This document shows, piece after piece, positions 1 to 6,956 of a stretch of DNA of 15,744 bases (positions are counted from its first letter, which is position 1; each line of letters starts with the position of its first letter). The notes under the pieces were generated by a model. That model made no database searches. It was not told where the DNA came from and saw only the letters and a program-made list of their open reading frames with translations. Both the position numbers and the translations under genes were made by a program. Source of the DNA: CAZMCT01 sp964564785 (lineage in GTDB: Bacteria > Planctomycetota > Phycisphaerae > UBA1845 > Fen-1342); the NCBI GenBank assembly GCA_964564785.1, contig CAZMCT010000096.1, positions 1-15,744 of the forward strand, given 5' to 3'.

Positions 1-501
1 GCCCTGGCCCGCAACCCGACGACCGAAGGGCGGCGGGGGCGGCCCCGTCGCCGGCCTCGATGCGGGCGCGCCACTGCCGCGCCCGCACACCAGCTCCCAG
101 TACGCGGCCTCGTGCACCGCCGCTGGACTGGGCGCCTCGTGCCGGATCTGCCGCGCGCGCTCGCATACGCGCTCGAGGCTCGTGCCGCTCGCTACGGCGA
201 GCTCGAACAACGTCAGGAGTTCGGCGCGGATTGCATCATCGCGGTGTTCTCCGCCCGGATAGAGCGTCTGGTAGAGCTGGACTTGCGTCAGCAGCGCGCG
301 CCGCCGCTCCTGTTCACGCGCGAGCCAGTTCGAATACGGCCCGGTCGGCGCCGTCGGGACGCGCAGGTTGAGCACTTGCTGCCAATGCTCATCCTCCGGC
401 GACCCCTCGGCTGTCCGGCCGCAAACCAGCGCGATCATCACAACCGGAGCACCCGCCCGGCGCCAACCGCTCCGCCACCTCGTGTGCAAGTCGCCCGTCA
501 T
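1..501 (-). CDS. Exported hypothetical protein, C-terminus cut by the window edge
   Basis: An uninterrupted minus-strand reading frame begins at an ATG at 501 and stays open for all 167 codons to base 1, so its stop lies outside the window. The N-terminus is arginine-rich (MTGDLHTRWRSGWRRAG) and is followed by a short hydrophobic stretch (APVVMIALVCG), which looks like a weak signal peptide. The rest is a soluble helical region rich in Arg, Glu and Leu (for example ARE QERRRALLTQ and ELLTLFELAVASG) and then a Pro/Gly-rich stretch near the cut. The helical pattern resembles tetratricopeptide-type proteins, but I cannot identify a repeat with confidence. It starts 7 bases after the stop of the CPBP protease gene, so the two are probably co-transcribed. 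No clear Shine-Dalgarno is seen. Function unknown. Confidence 0.6.
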   Translation of the reverse strand, partial: MTGDLHTRWRSGWRRAGAPVVMIALVCGRTAEGSPEDEHWQQVLNLRVPTAPTGPYSNWLAREQERRRALLTQVQLYQTLYPGGEHRDDAIRAELLTLFELAVASGTSLERVCERARQIRHEAPSPAAVHEAAYWELVCGRGSGAPASRPATGPPPPPFGRRVAGQG

Positions 502-508
502 TACGCGC

Positions 509-1270
509 TCAGAAGAACGACCAGTCCCCCACCCGCAGCACGATCAGGTACAGCACCAGGTTCGTGAACCCGTGCAACAGCACCAGGCACAACACGCTGC
601 GCGTCCAGTAGAACACGCCGTTGAACAGCAGCCAGCAGAGAATGCTCACGCCCCAGTTGTCGGGGTGCTGGAGTGTCGAGAGAGCCGACGTTCCCAGGAA
701 TGACGCCCACGTGAACGTCCCCAACGGCACCCGCTCGAAGTGCGTCCAGTCGATCAGCGCCCGCAGCAGGAACGCCCGCCAGAAGAGTTCCTCGACCACG
801 GGCACCGCGACCACCGCCACGACCAGCCGCAACCACCACGTCGCCCAGAACAAGCCCCGCGCGCCCAGCGCGACGCGCGGATCCACCGTCTCCTTCGTAC
901 CCGGCATGAGCACGAGCCGACCGCCCAGCCCGAGTTCCTCGAACGCATACTGGCCGACGACCCACCCCCACGCAGCCAGCGCGCCCACGCTGATCGCGAT
1001 CAACCAGTGCGGCCGACCCCAGCAAGGCAGGTGGTGCCGAAAGATCCAGACCACGCCCAGCGAGGCCGCACCCCGCAGCGCGATCAGCGATGGCTGCCAC
1101 ACTGGCGGCGCGGCATACCCCACGCCCAGTACCGCCAGGTACACCATCAGCGGGGCGAACAGCACGACGTCCGGCCGCCGAGCTCCCAGCCGGTCGGCAC
1201 GCTGCTGTAAGTCATGCAAATACGGCATGTTATAGATCGCCACCATCCGCACCCGCCGAGCCGGCCGCAT
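509..1270 (-). CDS. CPBP/CAAX-type intramembrane protease (PEP-CTERM-associated CAAX protease-like)
   Basis: This is a 253-residue multi-pass membrane protein of the CPBP (ABI/Rce1-like) family. The family motifs are visible: EExxxR as E160-E161-L-F-W-R165, a second-motif histidine at H202 (STLQH; the usual leading Phe is Ser), and HxxxN as H233-G-F-T-N237. Hydrophobic segments lie at about 36-54, 68-78, 88-106, 140-158, 186-200, 208-222 and 226-246. The form VVEELFWRAFLLR followed by VPLGTF, and a late RSVLCLVLLHGFTN, resembles the CAAX prenyl protease-related family found with exosortase/PEP-CTERM systems (TIGR03008, from memory). A PEP-CTERM protein lies about 5 kb away, which fits. The start is uncertain: ATGs also occur at 1246 and 1228, and the longest form has an almost leaderless promoter arrangement. 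Substrate unknown. Confidence 0.85.
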   Translation of the reverse strand: MRPARRVRMVAIYNMPYLHDLQQRADRLGARRPDVVLFAPLMVYLAVLGVGYAAPPVWQPSLIALRGAASLGVVWIFRHHLPCWGRPHWLIAISVGALAAWGWVVGQYAFEELGLGGRLVLMPGTKETVDPRVALGARGLFWATWWLRLVVAVVAVPVVEELFWRAFLLRALIDWTHFERVPLGTFTWASFLGTSALSTLQHPDNWGVSILCWLLFNGVFYWTRSVLCLVLLHGFTNLVLYLIVLRVGDWSFF

Positions 1271-1280
1271 TGCGGCCGCG

Positions 1281-1296
1281 GAGCACTATACCGCCG
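1281..1296 (-). promoter_or_regulatory. Putative -10 promoter region of the CPBP protease gene
   Basis: Read on the minus strand, this is CGGCGGTATAGTGCTC with a near-consensus -10 hexamer TATAGT (1290-1285), 14 bases before the ATG at 1270. The 16-base block matches the block before livG (12525-12540) at 15 of 16 positions. I see no convincing -35 box. A start point 6-7 bases after the hexamer would leave a leader of only about 7 bases for the 1270 start, or longer leaders for the 1246 and 1228 starts. Confidence 0.5.
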
Positions 1297-1514
1297 GCGC
1301 AGCACCGTCGAAAGCGTTTCCCCGTCCCTCGGGGCGAGATGCACCAGGTTCCCTTCGCGGGTATCCTGTGCCCGCCCGCGGAGCCTAACGCCCGCCCCGC
1401 GCGGCTGTCCAACGAGTGACCGGGATCGGCCGGGAGTGCGGTCGCTCCCCAAGGGCCGGCTGCGGCGCGACGACGACCGCAGGGGCCGACACGCGGCGCA
1501 AGAGGGATGACCAG

Positions 1515-2828
1515 ATGCGCACACTACAGCGGATCGGACTGGGGGTCGTGTTGCTGGTCGGCGCAGGCATGGCCGCCGCCCAGGAAGCCGAACAAAACAA
1601 GCTGCTGGCCAAACGCGCGGCCGAAGCGGACGCTTACCGCAAGCTGGCGGAGGCCGTGTACGGCCTTCAGATCAACGGTCAAACACGGGTTCGCGACTTC
1701 GTGACGGAGTCGGACGACATCCGCAGCGAGGTCGACACGTTCGTGAAGGGGATTCGTCTGGGCCCGCCCACCTGGTTCGAGGACGGCTCGTGCGAGGTCC
1801 CCGCCGAGGTCACGGTGCAGAAGGTGATCGAGACGCTGCGTTCCGCCCACGATCGGTACTACAAGGGTGAGGACGTCAAGACCGGCGATTTCGAGTCGAT
1901 GGCCAGGCGCATCGAAAAGCAGATCCTCCGCGTGACCGGGATGGGTGCGCCGCGGCCGGACCTACCGCCCGACCTGCCGACGGGGGTCGCCGAACTGCTC
2001 ACGCCGGCGCCGCGCGAGCTGCCCAAGCCGCCGATCCCCGAAATCTGGGTCCGAATCGGACCGCAGGCCCGTATGATGGCTCTCCAGGCCGCTCGCGTCG
2101 ACGCCCAGCGCCGCCTTGCCGAGCGCATCAAGGGTCTGCGCCTCACCGCCCGCACCCAGGTTCGCGACTTCGTGGCCGCAAGTGACCAGATCACCACCGA
2201 ACTCAATGCGACGCTGGTCGGGGCCGAGGAAGTGAGTCGCTATCTCCACAGCGACGAGTTGATCGCGGAAGTCACGCTCCGCGTCCCCACCGAGCAGGTC
2301 ATCACCACCATCAAGCGGTTGCATAGCCGCTACTACAACGGGGACGACGACGATCTACGCGGCCACGACATTGAGGAGATCGTCAAGACCGTCGTCAAGA
2401 AGGACTTCGAGGCCACCGGGATGGGCGTGCCCCCGCGCGAGATGATCGAAGCCTGGAATCGTTCGGCCACCATCGCGGCCCCCGACTGGGCCATGCGGCC
2501 GCTCGAAGCAACGGGGGAGGGCACCGACCCCGAGCTTTCGACCCCGCAGGGCCGGTTGCGGGCCGCCCGCGCCGCCGAGCTCGACGCGAAACGCAAACTG
2601 GCCGAGATCGTTGCCGGGCTGCGGCTCGACGCCCGGACCACGGTCCGCGATCTGACGACGCAGCGCGATGAGCTGGTGGCGCTGGTGGATGCCACGATCG
2701 CCGGCGCGATGGTCACCAAGACCGAGTTCACCGCCGATACGGCGCGGGTGACCGTCTCCCTGCCGGGCATGGAGATCTTCGGAGTGGTCAACGACGGGTT
2801 GCGGCCGCGCCCCGCGCCGCAGCCCTAA
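1515..2828 (+). CDS. Secreted protein with three LPP20-like repeats
   Basis: This is a 437-residue exported protein. The ATG at 1515 is chosen because AGAGGG (1501-1506) precedes it by 8 bases and the product then opens with a clean signal peptide (MRTLQRIGLGVVLLVGAGMAAAQ, cleavage near AAA-Q). Three paralogous modules follow at about 28-145, 185-305 and 345-428. Each has a helix of the form AxxADAxRKLAExIxGL, then TxVRDFVxxxDxI and a strand-rich half ending near VIxTIxRLHxRYYxG. Modules 1 and 2 are closed by TGMGxP. Before the later modules come a segment ending EIW and PDWAMRPLEATG. This layout matches the LPP20 lipoprotein-type fold, but it has no lipobox and occurs three times. It leads a plus-strand cassette with the next three genes. 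Probably periplasmic or outer-membrane associated; exact role unknown. Confidence 0.85.
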   Translation: MRTLQRIGLGVVLLVGAGMAAAQEAEQNKLLAKRAAEADAYRKLAEAVYGLQINGQTRVRDFVTESDDIRSEVDTFVKGIRLGPPTWFEDGSCEVPAEVTVQKVIETLRSAHDRYYKGEDVKTGDFESMARRIEKQILRVTGMGAPRPDLPPDLPTGVAELLTPAPRELPKPPIPEIWVRIGPQARMMALQAARVDAQRRLAERIKGLRLTARTQVRDFVAASDQITTELNATLVGAEEVSRYLHSDELIAEVTLRVPTEQVITTIKRLHSRYYNGDDDDLRGHDIEEIVKTVVKKDFEATGMGVPPREMIEAWNRSATIAAPDWAMRPLEATGEGTDPELSTPQGRLRAARAAELDAKRKLAEIVAGLRLDARTTVRDLTTQRDELVALVDATIAGAMVTKTEFTADTARVTVSLPGMEIFGVVNDGLRPRPAPQP

Positions 2829-2880
2829 CGGCGGGCACAGAGTGCGCGGCCGGTTGCGGCCGGGCCGAAAGGAGTCGAAC

Positions 2881-3042
2881 ATGCGCGCATTCGAGAAGGT
2901 GGGGCTGGTCGCGTGCGTCGCGGTACTGCTGGTGTTGATCGCGGGCTGCGCGAAACACGAGCACCGCGAGATGACGGTGCACGAAGAACAACATCACGGC
3001 GAGGTCGAGCCCACCAGTCCCGGCGAGATGATCGTCGAATAG
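2881..3042 (+). CDS. Very small His/Glu-rich lipoprotein
   Basis: This is a 53-residue lipoprotein. The ATG at 2881 has a near-perfect ribosome binding site, AAAGGAG (2868-2874), with 6 bases of spacing. A charged start (MRAFEKVG) and hydrophobic core lead to a lipobox I20-A21-G22-C23, so Cys23 would be lipidated. The mature peptide is only 31 residues. It is packed with His and Glu (KHEHRE, HEEQHH) and ends SPGEMIVE. No fold is expected; it may bind metal or act as a small membrane-tethered partner of the LPP20-like proteins on either side. It sits 52 bases after the first LPP20-like gene and 38 bases before the second. Function unknown, but the lipobox and ribosome binding site make the gene itself convincing. 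Confidence 0.82.
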   Translation: MRAFEKVGLVACVAVLLVLIAGCAKHEHREMTVHEEQHHGEVEPTSPGEMIVE

Positions 3043-3080
3043 CGGTGCGGCGGGCCTTCGCCGAGCGGCGTGGGAATAAC

Positions 3081-4412
3081 ATGCGGGCGAGCCTGACTGC
3101 CGGGGCGAGGGCGATTCTGTTCGGCGCCGCCGCGTTCGTGGTCGCGACGGCCGCGGCGCAGCCTGCGCCCGAGCCGTTGTCGCCCGCGGAGCAGCGCGAA
3201 CTGGAAACGGTCGCCCTGGCCCGGGCGCGCACGCAGTTGCTCGAGCGTATCTCCGCTATGCCGCTGGGTTCGGAACACACCGTCGCAACCTGGCTGATGC
3301 AGGACGTGGACCTCGACCGCGCCCTGCGCTTGTGGGTGCGCAGCCGCCCGCGGCATGGCAACGCCCGCACCTACGGCGACCAGACCTGTGAGGCCGACGT
3401 CCGGCTCGAGGCCGCCGACCTCGCCGCTCGGCTCGTCGAGCTCCTCGAGCAGCACCCGCAGAGTGCCGCCCCGCTGCGGCTCACCGCCGAGGGCATCCGC
3501 TCCGCCGCCCGCCAGTGGCCGTCCCTACAGGTCACCGGCCGGGCCGAGTTGACGCGCGACGCCGCCCGCGGGCAACCCCCCGGCTGGGAAGACGTCAGCC
3601 ATGAGGGCCAGGAGTTGGCTCGTGGAGCGGCCACCGCCGACGCGTACGCGGCGCTGCTGTCGGAGGCCGGTCGCCTGAAAATGACGGCCACCCGCCGGCT
3701 TGACGAGTTCCTCGGTTCGAGCCCCCCGGTGCGCGACGCGGTCCGAGCCGAATTGCAGCGCGTGGCCAAGACACGCGTCGAATTCGCGCCCGACCAGATC
3801 GCGGTCGTCGAAGCACGCATCAGCCTTCGCGACTTGATCAAGATCCTCGTACGTGTCTATCAGGAGGTGTATCGCGGGACCGAATTCGAGGAGACGGACT
3901 TCAGCGAGATGGTTCTGTACGCGGGAACCAGTGAGTTGGCGGCAACCGGACTGGCCAGTCCGCCGCTGCAAACACGCCTGCCGCCGCGGCCGCGGACCGT
4001 CGACCTGGACGTGCCGGAATGGGCCGCAACCACGCTGACCGCCGTCGGCCGCTACGAGCCGGCCGAGGGCGAAGTGTCGGAGGCCGAGGCACGGCGTGAG
4101 GCGGCGCGGCTGGACGGAATCGATCGGCTCTGGCAGCAGCTCGAGAAGCTCGTGATTCAGAAGGACGTGACCGTCGCGGCCTTTCTGTCGTATCACCAGG
4201 AGCTCAAGCCCGACGTGGCGGTCTTTCTGGGCGGCGCCCGCGCCGTGGGCAACCCGCGGACCCTCCCGGGCGGAACGGTCGAGGTGCAGGTCGAACTGCC
4301 GCTCCGCCGCCTGTGGGAGATCGTCCGCCGTAAGATGCGGCTGGAGGAGGTCGAGCCCCCCGCGGAAGCCACATCGCAGCCCGGCGAGCCGCCGCCGGGG
4401 GAGGACAAGTAA
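3081..4412 (+). CDS. Secreted protein with three LPP20-like repeats, diverged paralogue
   Basis: This is a 443-residue exported protein. The ATG at 3081 gives a signal peptide (MRASLTAGARAILFGAAAFVVATAAAQ); the ribosome binding site is weak (GTGGGAA). Three modules at about 38-125, 175-290 and 330-420 repeat the plan of the protein at 1515-2828: an Ala-rich helix (LARGAATADAYAALLSEAGR; AEARREAARLDGIDRLWQQL), a TxxxxF segment and a C-terminal half. Module 2 ends EVYRGTEFEETDFSEM with ATGLASP, mirroring RYYKG and TGMGAP in the paralogue. Linkers WPSLQVTGRAEL (146-157) and PEWAATTLTAVGRYE (312-326) match the PxW...xxG entry typical of LPP20 domains. Divergence is strong, so this looks like an old duplication. 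The tail after 422 is Pro/Glu-rich and probably disordered. The stop overlaps the next start (TAATG), so translation is probably coupled. Confidence 0.82.
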   Translation: MRASLTAGARAILFGAAAFVVATAAAQPAPEPLSPAEQRELETVALARARTQLLERISAMPLGSEHTVATWLMQDVDLDRALRLWVRSRPRHGNARTYGDQTCEADVRLEAADLAARLVELLEQHPQSAAPLRLTAEGIRSAARQWPSLQVTGRAELTRDAARGQPPGWEDVSHEGQELARGAATADAYAALLSEAGRLKMTATRRLDEFLGSSPPVRDAVRAELQRVAKTRVEFAPDQIAVVEARISLRDLIKILVRVYQEVYRGTEFEETDFSEMVLYAGTSELAATGLASPPLQTRLPPRPRTVDLDVPEWAATTLTAVGRYEPAEGEVSEAEARREAARLDGIDRLWQQLEKLVIQKDVTVAAFLSYHQELKPDVAVFLGGARAVGNPRTLPGGTVEVQVELPLRRLWEIVRRKMRLEEVEPPAEATSQPGEPPPGEDK

Positions 4413-5626
4413 TGAGAGCCGTGGCGCTGGTGATCGTCGTGTTCTACGCCCCGTGGCTGGCCGCGGCCCAGGAAGCACCGCCGCCGGCCGGCGAAGCCCC
4501 GCCCGCCGTCGCCAACACCCCGCCCCCCGTGCCCCCGACCCGCACCGTCCGGGTCACCGCCGAGGGCTTCGACCGCGACGACGCTGTCCGCCAGGGCCTG
4601 CGCAAGGCCCTTGAACAGGGCGCCGGCGCGCAGCTCGCCGCCTATTCGCAGGTCGAGAACTTCGCCCTCGCCCGCGACACGATTTACAGCCGCGCCGCCG
4701 GAATCGTCACCGATTACCGCGTCCTCGACGGACCCAAGGAGGTCGCCGGCCTCTGGGAGGTCACGCTCGAAGCCACCGTCCGGCCGGACGCCGTCGCCCA
4801 AGCCTGGGGCGAGGTGCAAAACGTCCTCGACCAGATCGGTCGGCCGAAAATCATGGTCTGGATCGACGAGACGATCGACGACCGGCCGCAGCCTGACTCG
4901 GTCGTCGCCGCGGGCATCGAGGAGATGTTCGTCAAGGCCGGCTTCGACGTGGTGGCCCGGCAGGCCATCGACGACATCCGCAAGCGCGAGGCGGCCGCGG
5001 CCAAGGATGAGAAGAACGCCGAGAAGCTCGCCCGCCTCGCCAAGGACGCCGGCGCACACCTGCTGATTCGCGGGTCGGCCAACGCCAACAGCGCCGGCCG
5101 GACCGACCCCTACGGCGTGCCCGCGGCGTTCTACAACTGCGACGTGCAGGCTCGCGTGTACTACACGGACACCGGAAAGCTGCTGACCGCGGAGAGCATC
5201 CCCGTCACGCGCCGCGGGGCCCGCTCGCACAAGGAGTACAGCCCGCAGGCCGCCCGCGCCGCCCTGCTCGCGGCCACCTTCCCGCGCAACGACGTGCGGC
5301 GCGAGCCGGCCCTGGCGCTCAAGCTCTACGAGTCGGTCATGGAGCAGTGGTCTACGGCGATCAGCGCCGGCGGCGACATCGAGCTCGAGGTCGAGTCGCT
5401 CGACTTCAAGCAGTATGTGGCCCTCAAGAAGGCCCTGGCCGAGATCCCCCGCGTCCGCTCCGTCGACGGCGACTTCACCAAGAGCACCGGCGTGTTCCGC
5501 ATCAAGGCCCTGATGCAGGCCCAGACCCTGGCCGAGCGGCTGACCGAGCCGCCGTTCGCGGACTGGCTCGAGGTCGTTGATCTGAAGCCCAACCGCGTGC
5601 AGTGCAAGGGTGTAGCGAAGCGGTAA
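4412..5626 (+). CDS. FlgT-like secreted protein (LPP20-like N-domain, TolB/CsgG-like middle)
   Basis: This is a 404-residue exported protein. A strong GGGGGAGG (4396-4403) lies just before the ATG, which overlaps the preceding stop by one base. A signal peptide (MRAVALVIVVFYAPWLAAAQ) is followed by a Pro-rich linker (22-43). Residues 45-127 (RTVRVTAEGF, DDAVRQGLRKALEQGAGAQL, IVTDYRVL, WEVTLEATV) match the pattern of the FlgT N-terminal domain, where an Ala/Gly-rich helix is followed by a YRV..GxxxV strand unit. Residues 145-315 (PKIMVWIDE, GIEEMFVKAGFDVVARQ, AKDAGAHLLIRGSA, VYYTDTGKLL) look like the TolB-N/CsgG-like alpha/beta fold used in FlgT and FlgO. A third alpha/beta domain covers 322-400. 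In Vibrio, FlgT belongs to the basal-body H-ring. Here there are no flagellar neighbours, so an envelope scaffold role is only inferred. Confidence 0.78.
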   Translation: MRAVALVIVVFYAPWLAAAQEAPPPAGEAPPAVANTPPPVPPTRTVRVTAEGFDRDDAVRQGLRKALEQGAGAQLAAYSQVENFALARDTIYSRAAGIVTDYRVLDGPKEVAGLWEVTLEATVRPDAVAQAWGEVQNVLDQIGRPKIMVWIDETIDDRPQPDSVVAAGIEEMFVKAGFDVVARQAIDDIRKREAAAAKDEKNAEKLARLAKDAGAHLLIRGSANANSAGRTDPYGVPAAFYNCDVQARVYYTDTGKLLTAESIPVTRRGARSHKEYSPQAARAALLAATFPRNDVRREPALALKLYESVMEQWSTAISAGGDIELEVESLDFKQYVALKKALAEIPRVRSVDGDFTKSTGVFRIKALMQAQTLAERLTEPPFADWLEVVDLKPNRVQCKGVAKR

Positions 5627-5694
5627 CGTCGGACCCCCGCGGCCGATGTTCCGACTCCGTAGCGCCGGTCGCCGCGTGGCGCGGGACCGCGCCT

Positions 5695-5716
5695 GAACCG
5701 CGCGTTGCGGCGGTTC
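5695..5716 (+). terminator. Short hairpin downstream of the LPP20/FlgT-like cassette
   Basis: GAACCGC (5695-5701) can pair with GCGGTTC (5710-5716) around an 8-base loop, about 70 bases after the stop of the FlgT-like gene. There is no T-run, so it would be a weak or factor-dependent terminator at best. Confidence 0.3.
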
Positions 5717-5817
5717 GCGCGATCGCGCGCCCCAAGCATCGGAACGACACGGCGCCGGGTTGCTCTGCCCGCGGGCGTTGCGACCTGGACAAGATCCCAA
5801 AGACACTTGCCGCGCGT

Positions 5818-5859
5818 CCAAAGGGCCATTACCATTCCGTTACCGGATGGGGCCCTTGG
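5818..5859 (+). other. Long two-part hairpin in the spacer before the PEP-CTERM gene
   Basis: CCAAAGGGCC (5818-5827) pairs with GGCCCTTGG (5851-5859) with one bulged A. Inside it, CCATTCCG (5832-5839) pairs with CGGATGG (5844-5850) with one bulged T around a TTAC tetraloop. That makes 16 base pairs in total, separated on the 5' side by an unpaired ATTA. It could be a structured 5' leader, a terminator for the upstream cassette, or a DNA cruciform; it ends about 150 bases before the next start. In the rest of the 382-base spacer (5627-6008) I see only the small hairpin at 5695-5716 and the ribosome binding site. Confidence 0.45.
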
Positions 5860-6008
5860 CGGAGCACCCCAGCGCGGGGCTCGGCACTGCAGCGGATTTG
5901 CGGCGCGCCGCGATCGTTCCGGCATCCTGTGCAAGGCCACTCCCGACGATCGGTGGTGTGCGTGCGCGGTCAGGTCTGAGGCCGTGCAGTGCGTGCGGAG
6001 GCGTGTCG

Positions 6009-6956
6009 ATGCTACAACGTCTGCTCAGTATTGTCGCCGGCCTCACAATCGTCGGGCCGGCGCTAGGGACGCCGCATTGGATCGCCTACGAGGGGGACGA
6101 CTTTCCGGAGAACGAGGGCGGGCGCCGCGGCGGGGGCGGCGAGACCGGGCCCCACCACGGCGGTGCGGAGCGCAGCCTCGAGAACGGCATCTTGACGCTG
6201 GACGGTTTGCGGAACGACCAAATCTGGGATTTTTGCGAGATGCAGCGGTCGATTGATCCTGGCCTAGGCGAGAGCTTCCGAGCCGAGTGGCGGGTGCTGG
6301 TCGATCCGCGCAGCGACTATCGCGACGTGAACATCGTCATCGCGCGCGACACTCCGCCAGGGCATGTGTACTTGGAATTGGGTCCCGCCTCCCTGTGGCT
6401 GCCAGGGGATGACGTGGAGATTGAACTGGAGCCAAGCGCGTACCACGAATTCGTGTTCTCGTCGGAGGACATGGGTCGGTACCACCTTGTCATCGACGGA
6501 GCCGTCGAATACGTGAGCAGCTTCGACTCGTATAGCATTCTGAACTCCTTCGTCAATTTCGGGGACGGCGTACAGGGCCAGCGATCGAATTCACAATGGG
6601 ACTACTTCCGGTTCGGCGTTGTGCCCGAACCAGCGGCCTTCGTGGGCGCGCTGCTTGCGCTCGGTGTGGGCACAGGCTTCACGCGCGCCGCCGCGCGACG
6701 GAATTTCACTTTTCGACGTCGTGGAGGAATGCCCGTGTACGTCAAGAAGATCGCAGCCATGATCGGAGGCGCGCTATGGTTCGCGCCAGGCGTCGCCGCC
6801 CAAACCAATCGCATCCGGCAGTGGAATCCGAATGTGTCGTCGAGTGCTTACGAGATCAGCCAAGCCGAAAAGACGATCACGATCCCGGATCAACGGAGAT
6901 CTTCAAGTTCGAGGCCTATATCCTTGAAACCGGCGCCCCCGGGGACATCAACTTGA
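6009..6956 (+). CDS. PEP-CTERM surface protein, LamG-like, lacking its own stop codon
   Basis: The ATG at 6009 is preceded by GGAGG (5997-6001) at ideal spacing. A signal peptide (MLQRLLSIVAGLTIVGPALG) leads to a beta-rich body with W/F/Y-spaced strands (WIAYEGDDFPENEG, AERSLENGILTLDGL, YHEFVFSSEDMGRYHLVIDG, SQWDYFRFG) resembling a LamG/concanavalin-like sandwich. A PEP-CTERM sorting signal follows: VPEP at 205-208, a membrane segment AAFVGALLALGVGTGF, then an Arg-rich tail (RAAARRNFTFRRR). An exosortase would cleave at VPEP; none is visible here. Such proteins normally end within a few residues of the Arg cluster. This frame instead continues through a GGAGG and the ATG at 6729 into the signal peptide of the next gene, and stops only at 6956. 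The natural end is probably about 6700-6728. A lost stop, a sequence error or a true fusion are all possible. Confidence 0.8.
   Translation: MLQRLLSIVAGLTIVGPALGTPHWIAYEGDDFPENEGGRRGGGGETGPHHGGAERSLENGILTLDGLRNDQIWDFCEMQRSIDPGLGESFRAEWRVLVDPRSDYRDVNIVIARDTPPGHVYLELGPASLWLPGDDVEIELEPSAYHEFVFSSEDMGRYHLVIDGAVEYVSSFDSYSILNSFVNFGDGVQGQRSNSQWDYFRFGVVPEPAAFVGALLALGVGTGFTRAAARRNFTFRRRGGMPVYVKKIAAMIGGALWFAPGVAAQTNRIRQWNPNVSSSAYEISQAEKTITIPDQRRSSSSRPISLKPAPPGTST

Noticed and set aside
1339..1419. 26-codon plus-strand ORF starting MHQVPFAGIL
   Set aside because: Only a poor GGGGCGAG upstream, no hydrophobic or domain signal, and it lies just before the first LPP20-like gene; probably chance.
2913..3080. 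Upstream extension of the second LPP20-like protein to 2913
   Set aside because: It would overlap the lipoprotein gene, and a clean signal peptide begins only at 3081.
4193..5821. A 542-codon minus-strand open frame opposite the FlgT-like gene
   Set aside because: Composition-driven shadow; low-complexity Gly/Arg/Asp protein without motifs, opposite a gene with signal peptide and ribosome binding site.
5881..5910. Sigma-54 site before the PEP-CTERM gene (GGCAC ... TTGC)
   Set aside because: The two halves are about 10 bases apart rather than the 5 needed for a -24/-12 promoter.
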